A DNA stretch of 64,000 nucleotides from JAENVU01 sp963801105 (GTDB lineage: Bacteria; Actinomycetota; Acidimicrobiia; IMCC26256; JAENVU01): positions 2,728,001-2,792,000 of the forward strand of contig CAWDDH010000003.1 in NCBI GenBank assembly GCA_963801105.1, in the 5' to 3' direction. Positions within the stretch are counted from its first letter, which is position 1, and the number at the start of each line of letters is the position of its first letter. The translations under genes were made by a program, and so were the position numbers. Of this stretch, positions 34,036 to 42,389 are shown one piece after another. A model generated the notes under the pieces. It saw only the letters and a program-made list of their open reading frames with translations, did not search any database and was not told the DNA's origin.

Positions 34036-34992
34036 TCAGGCGGTCGCGCCGACGGGCACCGTGCGTCGGTCCGCCGCGGCGGGCGCCGGCACCGCACGGC
34101 AGCCGAGCAGCACGCCGACGGTCGCCGCGAAGGTCGCGGTCGCACCCGCGACGTGGAGCGCGACCAGGCCACGAGGGACGTCGTTGAAGTACTGGATGTA
34201 GCCGACGGCGGCCTGGGCCACGAGCACCCCGAGCAGCAGGGTCACCCGCTGGTAGACGAGCTGGGACGCCCGCGTCCGCACGAGCACGGCGAGGAGGAGC
34301 ACGACACAGCCGAGGAAGACCATGACGGTGATGCCGTGGACCCGCGCCACCTGGGGGATCCTCAGGTCGAGGCGGGTCGCGCGCAGCGAGATCTTGGCCG
34401 AGTTGCCGGCGTCGCCCGAGTGTGGACCGGTGCCGGTGACCACCGTCCCGGTGACGAGCACCGCGCTCACCAGCACGACGGCCAGGACCGCGAGCCGGTG
34501 CACGAGCGGCGGCACCACGACGGGCGCGCGCGCACCGTCGGGGATCCCCGCCCGCCACACGAGCACAAGCGCGTCCGCGAGCAGGAGCGCCGAGAGCAGG
34601 AAGTGCCCCATGACGAAGGGTGGGTCGAGCAGCTCCTTGACCACGAGCGCACCGAGGAGGGCCTGCGCGAACACGCCGACGACGAGCCCCGCCGCGAGCC
34701 AGGTGAGGTCTCTCCGGCGCGGCGTACGCACCAGCGCCCCGAGCACGGCGACGATCACCGCGATCGACACGAGGCCGGTGACGAGGCGGTTCACGAACTC
34801 GACCCAGCCGTGGACGCCGACCTCCTTGGTCGGTGCGAGGCTGGTCGCGGTGCAGTTCGGCCATTCCGGGCATCCGAGTCCCGAGCCGGTGAGGCGCACC
34901 GCGGCGCCGGTCACGATGATCAGGGCGAGCAGGTACGCAGCGGCGACGGTGATCCGGCGGTACTGCGCAGGGGACAGGCGCACACGCGACAT
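34036..34992 (-). CDS. ctaA: Haem A synthase (CtaA/COX15)
   Basis: Oxidises the C8 methyl of haem O to make haem A for cytochrome aa3 oxidase; an eight-helix membrane protein. The 318-residue protein has the family's TGSGLGCPEWPNC loop (conserved Cys pair), EFVNRLVTGL, MGHFLLSALLL and VHGITVM His residues that bind the haems. ATG 34992 is preceded by TACGAT nine bases away on its strand. It works with ctaB at 14.6 kb, although the two are not in one operon here. Confidence 0.92.
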   Translation of the reverse strand: MSRVRLSPAQYRRITVAAAYLLALIIVTGAAVRLTGSGLGCPEWPNCTATSLAPTKEVGVHGWVEFVNRLVTGLVSIAVIVAVLGALVRTPRRRDLTWLAAGLVVGVFAQALLGALVVKELLDPPFVMGHFLLSALLLADALVLVWRAGIPDGARAPVVVPPLVHRLAVLAVVLVSAVLVTGTVVTGTGPHSGDAGNSAKISLRATRLDLRIPQVARVHGITVMVFLGCVVLLLAVLVRTRASQLVYQRVTLLLGVLVAQAAVGYIQYFNDVPRGLVALHVAGATATFAATVGVLLGCRAVPAPAAADRRTVPVGATA

Positions 34993-35024
34993 GACCCGGG
35001 CATCGTACGGGCCCGTCGCGCCCG

Positions 35025-35030
35025 TAGGCT
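35025..35030 (+). promoter_or_regulatory. -10 box for leaderless capA-like gene
   Basis: TAGGCT lies six bases before GTG 35037. Confidence 0.45.
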
Positions 35031-35036
35031 GATCGC

Positions 35037-36152
35037 GTGCGTCGACTCGTCGCGATCGGTCTGGCGGCGGTGACCGCCGTCGTGCTCGCGGTGGTCGTCG
35101 GCGTGGGCACCGACCGCGACGACACCTCGGGCGCCGCCCGTCGCGAGCGCGCTGACGTGGCGTCCGGGACCACCTCCACCGCCCCGACCACGACGACCAC
35201 CACCCGGCCTCGGAGGGGCGACGGCCGACCCGTGACGCTGGTCTTCGGAGGTGACGTCCACTTCGAGGGCAGCCTGGCGAACCAGCTCGCGGGCAACCCG
35301 TCCGGGATGTTCGGCCCGATCGCGGGGGTCCTGAGCAGCGCCGACGTGGCGATGGTCAACCTCGAGACCGCGATCGCGACGGGTGGCTCGCCGGACACGA
35401 AGGCGTACAATTTCCGGGCGCCACCGGCGGCCTTCGAGGCGCTGCGGACCGCCGGCGTCGATCTCGTGACGATGGCGAACAACCACGGCCGGGACTTCGG
35501 GCCGGAAGGTCTCGCCGAGACGCTCGCGGCGAAGGCCGGGACGGGCCTCGTGGTGCTCGGGATCGGCGCGAATGCCGACGAGGCGTACCGACCCTGGCGC
35601 ACCGAGGTGCACGGGCAGCGACTCGCGTTCTTCGCCGCGACCGACGTGCTCGACGACTGGCTCATCGAGCCGTGGACCGCGACCGACACTCGGGCCGGGC
35701 TCGCCTCCACCAAGGGCACGAGCGGCGACCGACTGATCGCGGGCATCCGCGCGGTGCGCGCGGACGTCGACACGATCGTCGTGTACCTGCACTGGGGAGC
35801 CGAGGGACTGACGTGCCCGACGCCGCGCCAGCAGGAGCTCGCGCGCCAGCTCGTGGACGCAGGCGCGGACATCGTGGTCGGGAGCCACAGCCACCGCGTC
35901 GAGGCTGCGGGCCGACTCGGAACCGCGTTCGTGGACTACGGGCTCGGCAACTTCGTCTTCTACAACGAGTCGGGTCCATCGGGGATCACCGGCGCGCTGA
36001 AGGTCACCGTGACCGGGCGCGACGTCGACGCGTACGAGTGGCTCCCGGCGCGCATCCAGGGTGGGATCCCCCGCTGGCTGACAGGCGACGCCGCGGCCGC
36101 GGACGTCGCCGCGTTCGACGGCCGCCGGTCCTGCGCCGGGCTCGCGCCCTGA
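35037..36152 (+). CDS. CapA-family poly-gamma-glutamate synthesis-type metallophosphatase
   Basis: A membrane-anchored or secreted protein of 371 residues. Residues about 3-23 are a hydrophobic N-terminal signal/anchor, then a Thr-rich linker (TTSTAPTTTTTT, about 45-56) and the CapA/PgsA metallophosphatase-like domain (LVFGGDVHFEGS, with the first Asp/His; VNLETAIAT; VTMANNHGRDFG; VVYLHWGAEG; VGSHSHRVEAA). The motif order matches calcineurin-like phosphoesterases. In other bacteria CapA helps make or anchor poly-gamma-glutamate capsule, but no capB/capC is near, so a general wall role is more likely. It is leaderless by spacing. Confidence 0.83.
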   Translation: MRRLVAIGLAAVTAVVLAVVVGVGTDRDDTSGAARRERADVASGTTSTAPTTTTTTRPRRGDGRPVTLVFGGDVHFEGSLANQLAGNPSGMFGPIAGVLSSADVAMVNLETAIATGGSPDTKAYNFRAPPAAFEALRTAGVDLVTMANNHGRDFGPEGLAETLAAKAGTGLVVLGIGANADEAYRPWRTEVHGQRLAFFAATDVLDDWLIEPWTATDTRAGLASTKGTSGDRLIAGIRAVRADVDTIVVYLHWGAEGLTCPTPRQQELARQLVDAGADIVVGSHSHRVEAAGRLGTAFVDYGLGNFVFYNESGPSGITGALKVTVTGRDVDAYEWLPARIQGGIPRWLTGDAAAADVAAFDGRRSCAGLAP

Positions 36153-36159
36153 CCGCGAC

Positions 36160-36738
36160 TCACGTCGCGACCGGTGGGAACGGCATGGTGGTGTCGTCCA
36201 CGCCGTCGTCGCGCTGCACTCCGCACACGTTCAGCGCGAACGACACCAGGTGGTACTGGCCGATCAGGAAGACGAGGTCGAGCACCTGCTGCTCGGTGTA
36301 GTGCGTGCTGAGCTCCGCCCACGTGGCGTCGGTGATCGTGGACCGCTCGTGGAGCTCGTCGACCGCGCGGATCACCGCCACCTCGGCCGCGGTCCAGCCG
36401 TCGGCGTCTGGTCCCTCGGCGACCCGGGCGATGGCATTGTCGTCGACCCCGACGGCGCGGGCCACGACCACGTGCTGGCCCCACTCGTACGGTGACCGGT
36501 TGCACCAGCCCGTCCGCAGGACCGCGAGCTCCCGCAGCCGGGGGTCGAGCGTCGACCTCGTGAGCGCGTAGGTCGCGAAGCCGAGCCACTCGCGCAGCAG
36601 CGCCGGGTGCCGGGCGAGCGTCCCGAACACGTTGAGCAGGCTGGCGTCGTCGCCCCGCAGCCGGGAGAGCTGTTCGAGCAGGGCGCGGGTCTCGTCGTCG
36701 GCATCCTCGAGGGACACGGGAGGGATGCGGGGTTCCAT
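36160..36738 (-). CDS. Carboxymuconolactone decarboxylase (CMD) family protein
   Basis: A 192-residue alpha-helical CMD/AhpD-fold protein. The helices LLNVFGTLARHPALLREWLGFATYAL and RELAVLRTGWCNRSPYEWGQHVVVARAVG are the family core; in AhpD-type members two Cys and a His form the redox/proton relay. Here only one Cys (WCNRS) with Glu and His in YEWGQHV is visible, so thiol peroxidase activity is doubtful. The ATG at 36738 has TACGCT six bases upstream, and it is divergent from the frameshifted hydrolase with overlapping -10 boxes. Confidence 0.85.
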   Translation of the reverse strand: MEPRIPPVSLEDADDETRALLEQLSRLRGDDASLLNVFGTLARHPALLREWLGFATYALTRSTLDPRLRELAVLRTGWCNRSPYEWGQHVVVARAVGVDDNAIARVAEGPDADGWTAAEVAVIRAVDELHERSTITDATWAELSTHYTEQQVLDLVFLIGQYHLVSFALNVCGVQRDDGVDDTTMPFPPVAT

Positions 36739-36744
36739 CCGGGC

Positions 36745-36754
36745 AGCGTACGGT
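36745..36754. promoter_or_regulatory. Overlapping divergent -10 boxes
   Basis: AGCGTACGGT contains TACGCT on the minus strand (36750-36745), six bases before ATG 36738, and TACGGT on the plus strand (36749-36754), six bases before ATG 36761. The two boxes share TA. Both genes would be leaderless and the two promoters mutually exclusive. Confidence 0.6.
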
Positions 36755-36760
36755 GGCGCG

Positions 36761-37653
36761 ATGTCGAGTGTCGGCTACGACGAGTTCGCCTATTTCGGCG
36801 ACAACGCCAGCGAGGTCGGGCTGCCCTACTCGGGTCCGCCCGACGTCGAGCGGGTCTCGGTGGAGGTCGCCCCCGGCCAGACGCTCAGCGGGCTCCGCTG
36901 GCGTTCCGGTGCCCCGGAGCTGGTGCTGCTGCACGGGGGCGCGCAGAACGCGCACACGTGGGACACCGTCGCGCTGGCGCTCGACCGTCCCCTCCTTGCG
37001 CTGGATCTTCCCGGCCACGGCCGGTCCGACTGGCGTCCCGACCGCGCGTACTGGCCGGACGAGAACGCCGCGGCGGTCGAGATCGCCGTGCGCGAGCTCG
37101 CCCCCGACGCCCGTGCGGTCGTCGGCATGTCGCTCGGCGGCCTGACCGCGCTCGCGCTCTCCGCCGCGCGCCCGACGTCGTGCGCCGGCTCGGCCTGGTC
37201 GATGTCACGCCGGGGGTCAACCGCGACAAGGCGTCGGCCGTCACCGCGTTCATCTCCGGACCGGAGAGCTTCGCGAGCTTCGACGAGATCCTCGAGCGGA
37301 CGCTGCTGTTCAACCCGACGCGCTCGGAGTCCTCGCTGCGGCGCGGGATCCTGCACAACGCCGCCGAGCGACCCGACGGCACGTGGTCCTGGCGCTACGA
37401 CCGCTTCGTCCCCGACGAGGGCACCGAGATCCCCGACTTCGGCGGCCTGTGGAACGCAGTCGACGCCGCGTCGATGCCACTGCTGCTCGTGCGGGGTGCC
37501 GACTCCCCCGTGGTCGACGACGACGACGTCGCCGAGCTGCGACGGCGGGCACCACACGCGATGGTCGAGGTCGTCCCCGAGGCCGGGCACAGCGTGCAGG
37601 GCGACCAGCCACTGACGCTGTCGCGCCTGCTGACCGAGTTCGTCGACGCGTGA
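36761..37653 (+). pseudogene. Alpha/beta hydrolase with a -1 frameshift
   Basis: A serine-hydrolase fold protein. The N-terminal frame (from ATG 36761) runs through LLHGGAQNAHTW and the nucleophile elbow GMSLGG, then shifts near 37172: the expected continuation RPDVVRRLGLVDVTPGVNRDK is in another frame, and one base is missing after CGCCC. The rest of the gene is intact in the second frame (Asp in LLLVRGADSP, His in VPEAGHSV). Restored, it would be about 297 residues. It may be truly broken or a contig error. The last codons overlap the FAD oxidase GTG (four bases), so the two were one unit. Confidence 0.85.
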
Positions 37654-39047
37654 GCACGGCGCGCGATGCCGAGGCGCGCTACCGCAGCCGCAGCCTCTGG
37701 TTGGACCAGGAGCCCGACGTGCTCGCGCCCCGGCCGGCGCTGAGTGGGCACGTGCACGCCGACGTCGTCGTGGTCGGCGCCGGGTTCACCGGGCTGTGGG
37801 CCGCCTACGAGCTGCTGCGGCGCGAACCGAGCCTGCGCGTGGTGCTCGTCGAGGCGGAGATCGCGGGCTTCGGCGCGTCGGGCCGCAACGGCGGCTGGTG
37901 CTCGGCTCTGTTCGCGGGGAGCAGACAGGCGACCGCCCACCGGTACGGACGAGACGCCGCGGTGGCGATGCAGCACGCGATGTTCGCGACCGTCGACGAG
38001 GTCGGCAGCGTCTGTGCGGCCGAAGGCATCGACGCGCACTTCGTGAAGGGGGGCACGCTCGAGGTCGCGACAAGAGCGCCGCACGTGGAGCGGTTGCGGC
38101 GCCACGTGGACGAGGAGCGGGAGTGGGGCTTCGGCCCCGACGACGTCTGCTGGCTCGATGCTGCCGAGACCGATGCACGCGTCCGCGTCGCGGGCGCGCT
38201 CGGCGCCGTGTACACGCCGCACTGCGCGCGGCTCCACCCGGCGCACCTGGCCCGCGGGCTCGCCCGGGCGGTCGAGGCACGGGGTGCGGTCCTGTGCGAG
38301 CAGAGCCGCGTCGCCGAGCTCGGCACCGGGCGGGTCGTGACCAACGGCGGCTCGGTCGTCGCCGAGACCGTGATCGTGGCGACCGAGGGGTATACCGCCC
38401 GGCTGCCGGAGCGTCGCCGGCAGGTCGCGCCCGTCTACTCCCTGATGATCGCGACCGAGCCGCTCCCCGACCGCGTCTGGGCGGAGATCGGCTGGGCCGG
38501 GATGGACACCCTTGCCGACGGTCGTCACCTCATCATCTACGCGCAGCGCACCGCCGACGGTCGGATCGCGTTCGGCGGCCGCGGTGCTCCGTATCACTTC
38601 GCGAGCCGGATCCGTGACGACTACGACCGCGATCGCGCGGTGTTCGCGGAACTGCGCGGCGTGCTGCACGAGCTGTTCCCCGCCGTGGCGGGTGCGCGCG
38701 TCACGCACGAATGGGGTGGGCCCCTCGGCGTGCCGCGCGACTGGTACCCGTCGGTCGGCTTCGACCCGGTCACCCGCGTCGGCTGGGCGGGTGGATACGT
38801 GGGCGACGGTGTGAGCACCACCAATCTCGCCGGTCGTACCCTCGCCGACCTGGTGCTCGGCCGGGACTCCGAGCTGACGGCGCTTCCCTGGGTCAACCAT
38901 CTCTCACCACGCTGGGAGCCCGAGCCGTTCCGGTGGCTCGGCATCAACGCCGGCCTCGCGTTGCCTGCGGGCGCCGACCGCTTCGAGGCCCGCACCGGCC
39001 GGGCGTCGCGCTGGCGCGAGCGTCTGCTCGCGAAACTGGTCGGCTGA
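37650..39047 (+). CDS. FAD-dependent oxidoreductase (DAO family)
   Basis: A 465-residue D-amino-acid oxidase/glycine oxidase-like flavoenzyme, similar to the PuuB/GlyDH group. The Rossmann motif is VVVVGAGFTGLWAAYEL (about 39-55), with a RNGGWC FAD loop (SGRNGGWCSALFAG), and a C-terminal dinucleotide site GWAGGYVGDGVSTTNLAGRTLADLVLGR. The substrate may be an amine or amino acid; the enzyme usually makes H2O2. GTG 37650 overlaps the hydrolase stop (GTGA). Confidence 0.85.
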   Translation: MSTARDAEARYRSRSLWLDQEPDVLAPRPALSGHVHADVVVVGAGFTGLWAAYELLRREPSLRVVLVEAEIAGFGASGRNGGWCSALFAGSRQATAHRYGRDAAVAMQHAMFATVDEVGSVCAAEGIDAHFVKGGTLEVATRAPHVERLRRHVDEEREWGFGPDDVCWLDAAETDARVRVAGALGAVYTPHCARLHPAHLARGLARAVEARGAVLCEQSRVAELGTGRVVTNGGSVVAETVIVATEGYTARLPERRRQVAPVYSLMIATEPLPDRVWAEIGWAGMDTLADGRHLIIYAQRTADGRIAFGGRGAPYHFASRIRDDYDRDRAVFAELRGVLHELFPAVAGARVTHEWGGPLGVPRDWYPSVGFDPVTRVGWAGGYVGDGVSTTNLAGRTLADLVLGRDSELTALPWVNHLSPRWEPEPFRWLGINAGLALPAGADRFEARTGRASRWRERLLAKLVG

Positions 39048-39107
39048 GCCGCCGGGCCCGGCCCGGCGCGCGAGCTGTCCGAGTTGTTCCCCTAGCCGGG
39101 GCACCGG

Positions 39108-39113
39108 TAGGTT
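39108..39113 (+). promoter_or_regulatory. Candidate -10 box of the riboswitch transcript
   Basis: TAGGTT lies just upstream of the conserved cobalamin aptamer, so transcription could begin near 39120. Confidence 0.35.
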
Positions 39114-39232
39114 GCGACCCGCTACGGATCGGGGGAAGTCCGGTGTGATTCCGGCGCTGACCCGCAACTGTGAGCATCCATTCGGATGCGAGCCAGATCA
39201 CCCGCCGTGGCCACCGGTTCGCCGGTGATCGA
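39114..39232 (+). ncRNA. Cobalamin (B12) riboswitch
   Basis: The conserved aptamer core is visible in order: GGGAAG (39132-39137), CCGGTG (39140-39145), ATTCCGGCGCTGACCCGCAAC (start about 39148, of which the highly conserved GCTGACCCGCAACTG lies at 39155-39169), then AGCCAGATCACCCGCC (39191-39206), the classical end of the B12 element. An ACCGG-TTCG-CCGGT hairpin follows (39213-39226). The element lies in the leader of the toroid-like lipoprotein gene, so B12 should repress it. Start of the expression platform (sequestering the GGAAGGA ribosome site at 39291-39297) is inferred. Confidence 0.88.
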
Positions 39233-39301
39233 TATCCGTCGCCACGCCCTGTGGCATCGATCGAGCTCTCGAGGATGTGGAGCTCACGGAAGGACAGGCT
39301 C

Positions 39302-40342
39302 ATGGCTCGTTTCCCGCTCCACGCGTCGTTCGGCGCGCTCGCGCTCGTGCTCGCGGCCACCGGCTGCAAGTACACCGGCTGGGGTGACGCCCCGACCATC
39401 GGCAAGGCCCACGCCGCCCGCAACTGGCTGGTGACCCAGCAGCAGACCGACGGCAGCTTCGAGGTCGCCGGTTTCGCCGGCTTCGAGACACCCGACGCCG
39501 TCCTCGCGATCGCCGAGGACGCCCAGACCCAGCTCCAGTGGGACACGACCCAGGCCCGGACCGCGGTCGCGTCGGTGACCCGGAACGGCAAGTCCGCCCT
39601 CGCCGTCATGGACGACCTGGCCGACGGCGCCATCACGGCCGGCCAGGCCGCGAAGCTCATCCTGCTCGTGGCCCGGCCGCTCGGCTACTCCCCGACCGCG
39701 TTCAACCCGCAGAACGACGCCACGAGCCGCAATCTCGTCCAGGTCGTGGACGCCGGATTGGCGCCCGACGGCTCGTACGGCGCGTTCAACGCCACGCTCT
39801 ACGCGGCGATCGCGAAGCGGCTGGTCTCGGGCACGGTTCCGGCCGCCACGGTCAGCTCCATCCGGGCCGCGCAGACGGCATCCGGCGGCTGGGACTTCGC
39901 CGGCGATCCGACGGGGACCGATGCCGACGTCGACACCACGAGCCTCGCGATCCAGGCTCTCGTCGCCGGGGGCGTCGGTCGCACCGACGCCGCGCTCGTG
40001 CAGGCCCTGCGCTACCTGGCCGTGAACCACCAGGCCAGCGGGGCGTGGTCCTCGTTCGGCGCCGACGACCCGAACTCCACCGCGACGGCGGTGCTCGGCA
40101 TCACCGCCGCCGGCGAGGATCCGACCGTCGCGTGCTGGCGGAACGACGTCGTCCCCCAGCTGTCCGGCGTGCCGTACGTGTCGCCGATCACCTGGCTGCG
40201 GTCCCAGGTCGCGGGCGACGGGCACATCGTGAGCCCGAACGACGCCTTCCCGCCGGCCAACACGTTTGCGACCACGCAGGGCATCGAGGCGATGCGCCGG
40301 GGCTGGCTCCCGGCCTTCGCACTCGCGCCCCAGGGGTGCTGA
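39302..40342 (+). CDS. Riboswitch-controlled lipoprotein with alpha-toroid-like repeats
   Basis: A 346-residue exported protein. It starts with a lipoprotein signal (lipobox AATGC, Cys22) and continues as an all-helical repeat protein; segments such as NWLVTQQQTDGSFEV (about 44-58), IRAAQTASGGWDFAG and LRYLAVNHQASGAWSSFG follow the QxxxGSW/F-like pattern of prenyltransferase/squalene-cyclase toroids. Human intrinsic factor and transcobalamin bind B12 with an alpha6/alpha6 toroid; this protein lacks the C-terminal DUF4430-like beta domain. Being under a B12 riboswitch, it may be a cell-surface B12 binder for uptake; this is inference. No transporter gene is adjacent. It ends convergent with a GH43-like remnant. 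Confidence 0.8.
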   Translation: MARFPLHASFGALALVLAATGCKYTGWGDAPTIGKAHAARNWLVTQQQTDGSFEVAGFAGFETPDAVLAIAEDAQTQLQWDTTQARTAVASVTRNGKSALAVMDDLADGAITAGQAAKLILLVARPLGYSPTAFNPQNDATSRNLVQVVDAGLAPDGSYGAFNATLYAAIAKRLVSGTVPAATVSSIRAAQTASGGWDFAGDPTGTDADVDTTSLAIQALVAGGVGRTDAALVQALRYLAVNHQASGAWSSFGADDPNSTATAVLGITAAGEDPTVACWRNDVVPQLSGVPYVSPITWLRSQVAGDGHIVSPNDAFPPANTFATTQGIEAMRRGWLPAFALAPQGC

Positions 40343-40345
40343 GCG

Positions 40346-40565
40346 CTACTCGACGATGACCGGCCGACCCGACTGCAGGTCGATCGTCGCGACGTAGAGG
40401 AGGCGACTCGCCGGGTAGCCGACGTTGGGTGACTGGTAGGCGTGGTACGCCAACCGATACTGGCCGGGCGCGTCCTGGAACACCGAGCCGCCGCCACAGC
40501 CCGACGCCGAACAGCGGCAGCACCAACACGCAGAGTGCCGCCAGTACGACCCTGCCACGCGTCAT
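40346..40565 (-). pseudogene. Remnant of a secreted GH43-like protein (signal peptide fused to C-terminus)
   Basis: The last 48 residues before the TAG at 40346 (GGGSVFQDAPGQYRLAYHAYQ, then ASRLLYVATIDLQSGRPVIVE) resemble the closing blade of glycoside hydrolase family 43 proteins. In another frame just upstream, ATG 40565 begins a clear hydrophobic signal (TRGRVVLAALCVLVLPLFG). The two pieces meet near 40500 without the roughly 250-300 catalytic residues and with one frame step. This looks like an internal deletion that joined the two ends of a secreted enzyme, leaving a dead gene. The family call rests on one short segment. Confidence 0.5.
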
Positions 40566-40642
40566 GCCGCCAAGTCCGGCCCGTGCCACCGGCCGCCCGG
40601 CCGCGTTCTCACGTCGCCGGCTCGGGGTGCCGATAGGCAACG

Positions 40643-41593
40643 GTGGACCACGCACGCGCCGAATGGACGGATCGGACCTTTCCGGTCATGGGGACGACGG
40701 GACGCGTGCTGGTGCACGGCGGTCCCGAGGACCTCGCGACCCTTGCCGAGCTGCGGCTCGCCGAGATGGAGCTGCGCTGGACCCGCTTCCGTGACGACAG
40801 CGAGCTGATGCGGCTCAACCGCGCGAACGGACGGCCCGTACGCGTGTCGCCCGAGACCTTCGAGATCGTCGCGCTCGCGGTCGACGCCTGGCGGCGCACT
40901 CGCGGCTTCTTCGACCCGACCGGCCTCGCGGCCATTGTGCGTCTCGGCTACGACCGCGATTTCGCGGAGGTGCATGCATCCGAGCACCGCGCCGTCGCCG
41001 GGCCCGCGCTCAGCGGGTGCACGGGGATCGTCCTCGATCCGCTGGTCCATACCATCGAGCTGCCGCCGGGGGTCACGATGGATCTCGGCGGCATCGGGAA
41101 GGGACACGCGGCGGACGTGGTGAGCCGTGAGCTGTTGGACGCGGGCGCGACATCGGTCTGCGTCGACCTCGGTGGCGACGTGCAGTGCGGTGGTCTCGGC
41201 CCGTACCGCGGAGCCTGGGAGGTCGACTGCAGCGGCCTCGCGATCGCGCCCGACGGCACCCGGCTGCGGCTCACGGCCGGCGGCGTGGCCACCAGCACGA
41301 CCCGCCGGCGACGCTGGCGGGCGAGTGGACTGAGAGTGCACCATCTCATCGACCCCGCGACCGGCCGTCCGGCCGCGCGAGGGGTGCATACCGCGACGGT
41401 GCTCGCCGCGGAGACGGCCTGGGCCGAGGTGCTCGCCAAGGCGGCGTTGATCGCCGGGCCCGACGCGGGCGTCGCACTCCTCGAGGACGCGGCCGTCGAC
41501 GGGGTGCTCGCGCTGGAAGACGGGACCCGGCGGACGACCGGTGGGTTCGACGCGTGGTGCGTCAGGTCCTCAGCAGGTACTCGCTCGTCGTGA
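40643..41593 (+). CDS. apbE: FAD:protein FMN transferase (ApbE)
   Basis: Transfers FMN from FAD to a Thr of target proteins (such as Nqr/Rnf or other flavoproteins) outside or at the membrane. The 316-residue product shows ApbE motifs: MGTTGRVLVHG near the start, DPTGLAAIVRLGY, MDLGGIGKGHAADVV (about 151-165) and the C-terminal VHHLIDPATGRPA with AETAWAEVLAKAA, which bind Mg2+ and FAD. It lacks an obvious signal peptide. GTG 40643 was chosen; the end overlaps the EthD gene (convergent, 32 bases). A target flavoprotein is not evident nearby. Confidence 0.88.
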   Translation: MDHARAEWTDRTFPVMGTTGRVLVHGGPEDLATLAELRLAEMELRWTRFRDDSELMRLNRANGRPVRVSPETFEIVALAVDAWRRTRGFFDPTGLAAIVRLGYDRDFAEVHASEHRAVAGPALSGCTGIVLDPLVHTIELPPGVTMDLGGIGKGHAADVVSRELLDAGATSVCVDLGGDVQCGGLGPYRGAWEVDCSGLAIAPDGTRLRLTAGGVATSTTRRRRWRASGLRVHHLIDPATGRPAARGVHTATVLAAETAWAEVLAKAALIAGPDAGVALLEDAAVDGVLALEDGTRRTTGGFDAWCVRSSAGTRSS

Positions 41594-42284
41594 AGCTGCG
41601 GAGCTCGTCGAGGTCGAGGAATGCGGTGACGCTCTCGAGCATCGCGCGGAGGTTGCGCGCCATGAGCTCGGAGTCGTCGCCGGCGCAGTAGAAGAGCATC
41701 GGGTCGGTCATGTGCTCGGGCGAGGGCCATGCTTCCTCGACGATGCCCTCGATCGGCGGCGCGTCCGGTGTCAGCGGCCGGGCCACGGCGTTGCGTACGT
41801 AGCGCATCCTGGGCTGCATCGCCTCCGAGACCGGTGACTGCACCGTGTGCCAGTGGGTGATCCACTCCTCGGGTGTCATGCGCGCCGGGCGCCGGAGCAG
41901 GGTCACCATGACGACGCCGGGTGAGCGCTGCCCGTCGGGCCAATCGCGCCGTCCGGCGAACGCATTGCCCCCGTAATCGGTGTAGAGCGACTCGGTGACG
42001 AGGTAGCCCGCGACGTGCTCGGTCGCGTCGCGCAGGATCGCCTCGTACGGCGCACGGTCGTCGTAGCGGTCGAGCCAGATCGAGACGAGCAGGAACGGCT
42101 GGGGCTCGTCCTCGGGTGGGGGCATCGGTACCGGGACCTGCGCATCGGCGTCGTCGACCTGGATCGAGAGGCCGCGGGGGCCGAGCGCCAGCAGCGCAGG
42201 GACGGTGTCCTCGGCGACGAGCCGTCCCCGTTCGGCGGGTGTGAGCCCGGGACGGGGCCAGCACAGGTACTGCAGCTTCTCCAT
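41562..42284 (-). CDS. EthD-domain protein
   Basis: A 240-residue protein of ferredoxin-like fold, with an EthD-type C-terminal module (RMTPEEWITHWHTVQSPVSEAMQPRMRYVRNAVARPLTPDA, about 137-177 in outline) in which HWHxxQ matches the Dabb/EthD core. The N-terminal third is also ferredoxin-like and may be a second, degenerate copy. EthD proteins assist monooxygenases such as the ETBE-degrading cytochrome P450, but no P450 is near. It converges on apbE. Confidence 0.75.
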   Translation of the reverse strand: MEKLQYLCWPRPGLTPAERGRLVAEDTVPALLALGPRGLSIQVDDADAQVPVPMPPPEDEPQPFLLVSIWLDRYDDRAPYEAILRDATEHVAGYLVTESLYTDYGGNAFAGRRDWPDGQRSPGVVMVTLLRRPARMTPEEWITHWHTVQSPVSEAMQPRMRYVRNAVARPLTPDAPPIEGIVEEAWPSPEHMTDPMLFYCAGDDSELMARNLRAMLESVTAFLDLDELRSFTTSEYLLRT

Positions 42285-42303
42285 CCCGCGACTCTCGCAC
42301 GTT

Positions 42304-42386
42304 CCTCCTCGCTCCTCCCACCTCCGGAGACGGCCACGGCGTTGGGGCCCGCCGGCGGAGGTGGGAAGAGGGGAAGTTCGAGGAGG
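42304..42386. repeat. Two-part inverted repeat upstream of the EthD gene
   Basis: Outer arms CCTCCTCG (42304-42311) and CGAGGAGG (42379-42386) and inner arms TCCCACCTCCG (42316-42326) and CGGAGGTGGGA (42356-42366) pair perfectly, with a 29-base loop. It would make a long stem. It lies between the EthD gene and the aquaporin-like remnant; it may be a terminator for the OYE transcript or a scar of a lost element. Confidence 0.55.
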
Positions 42387-42389
42387 AGA

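Noticed and set aside
33897..34187. TTG-started plus-strand frame of 96 residues
   Set aside because: It runs antisense into ctaA, turns Arg-rich and has no ribosome site; likely chance.
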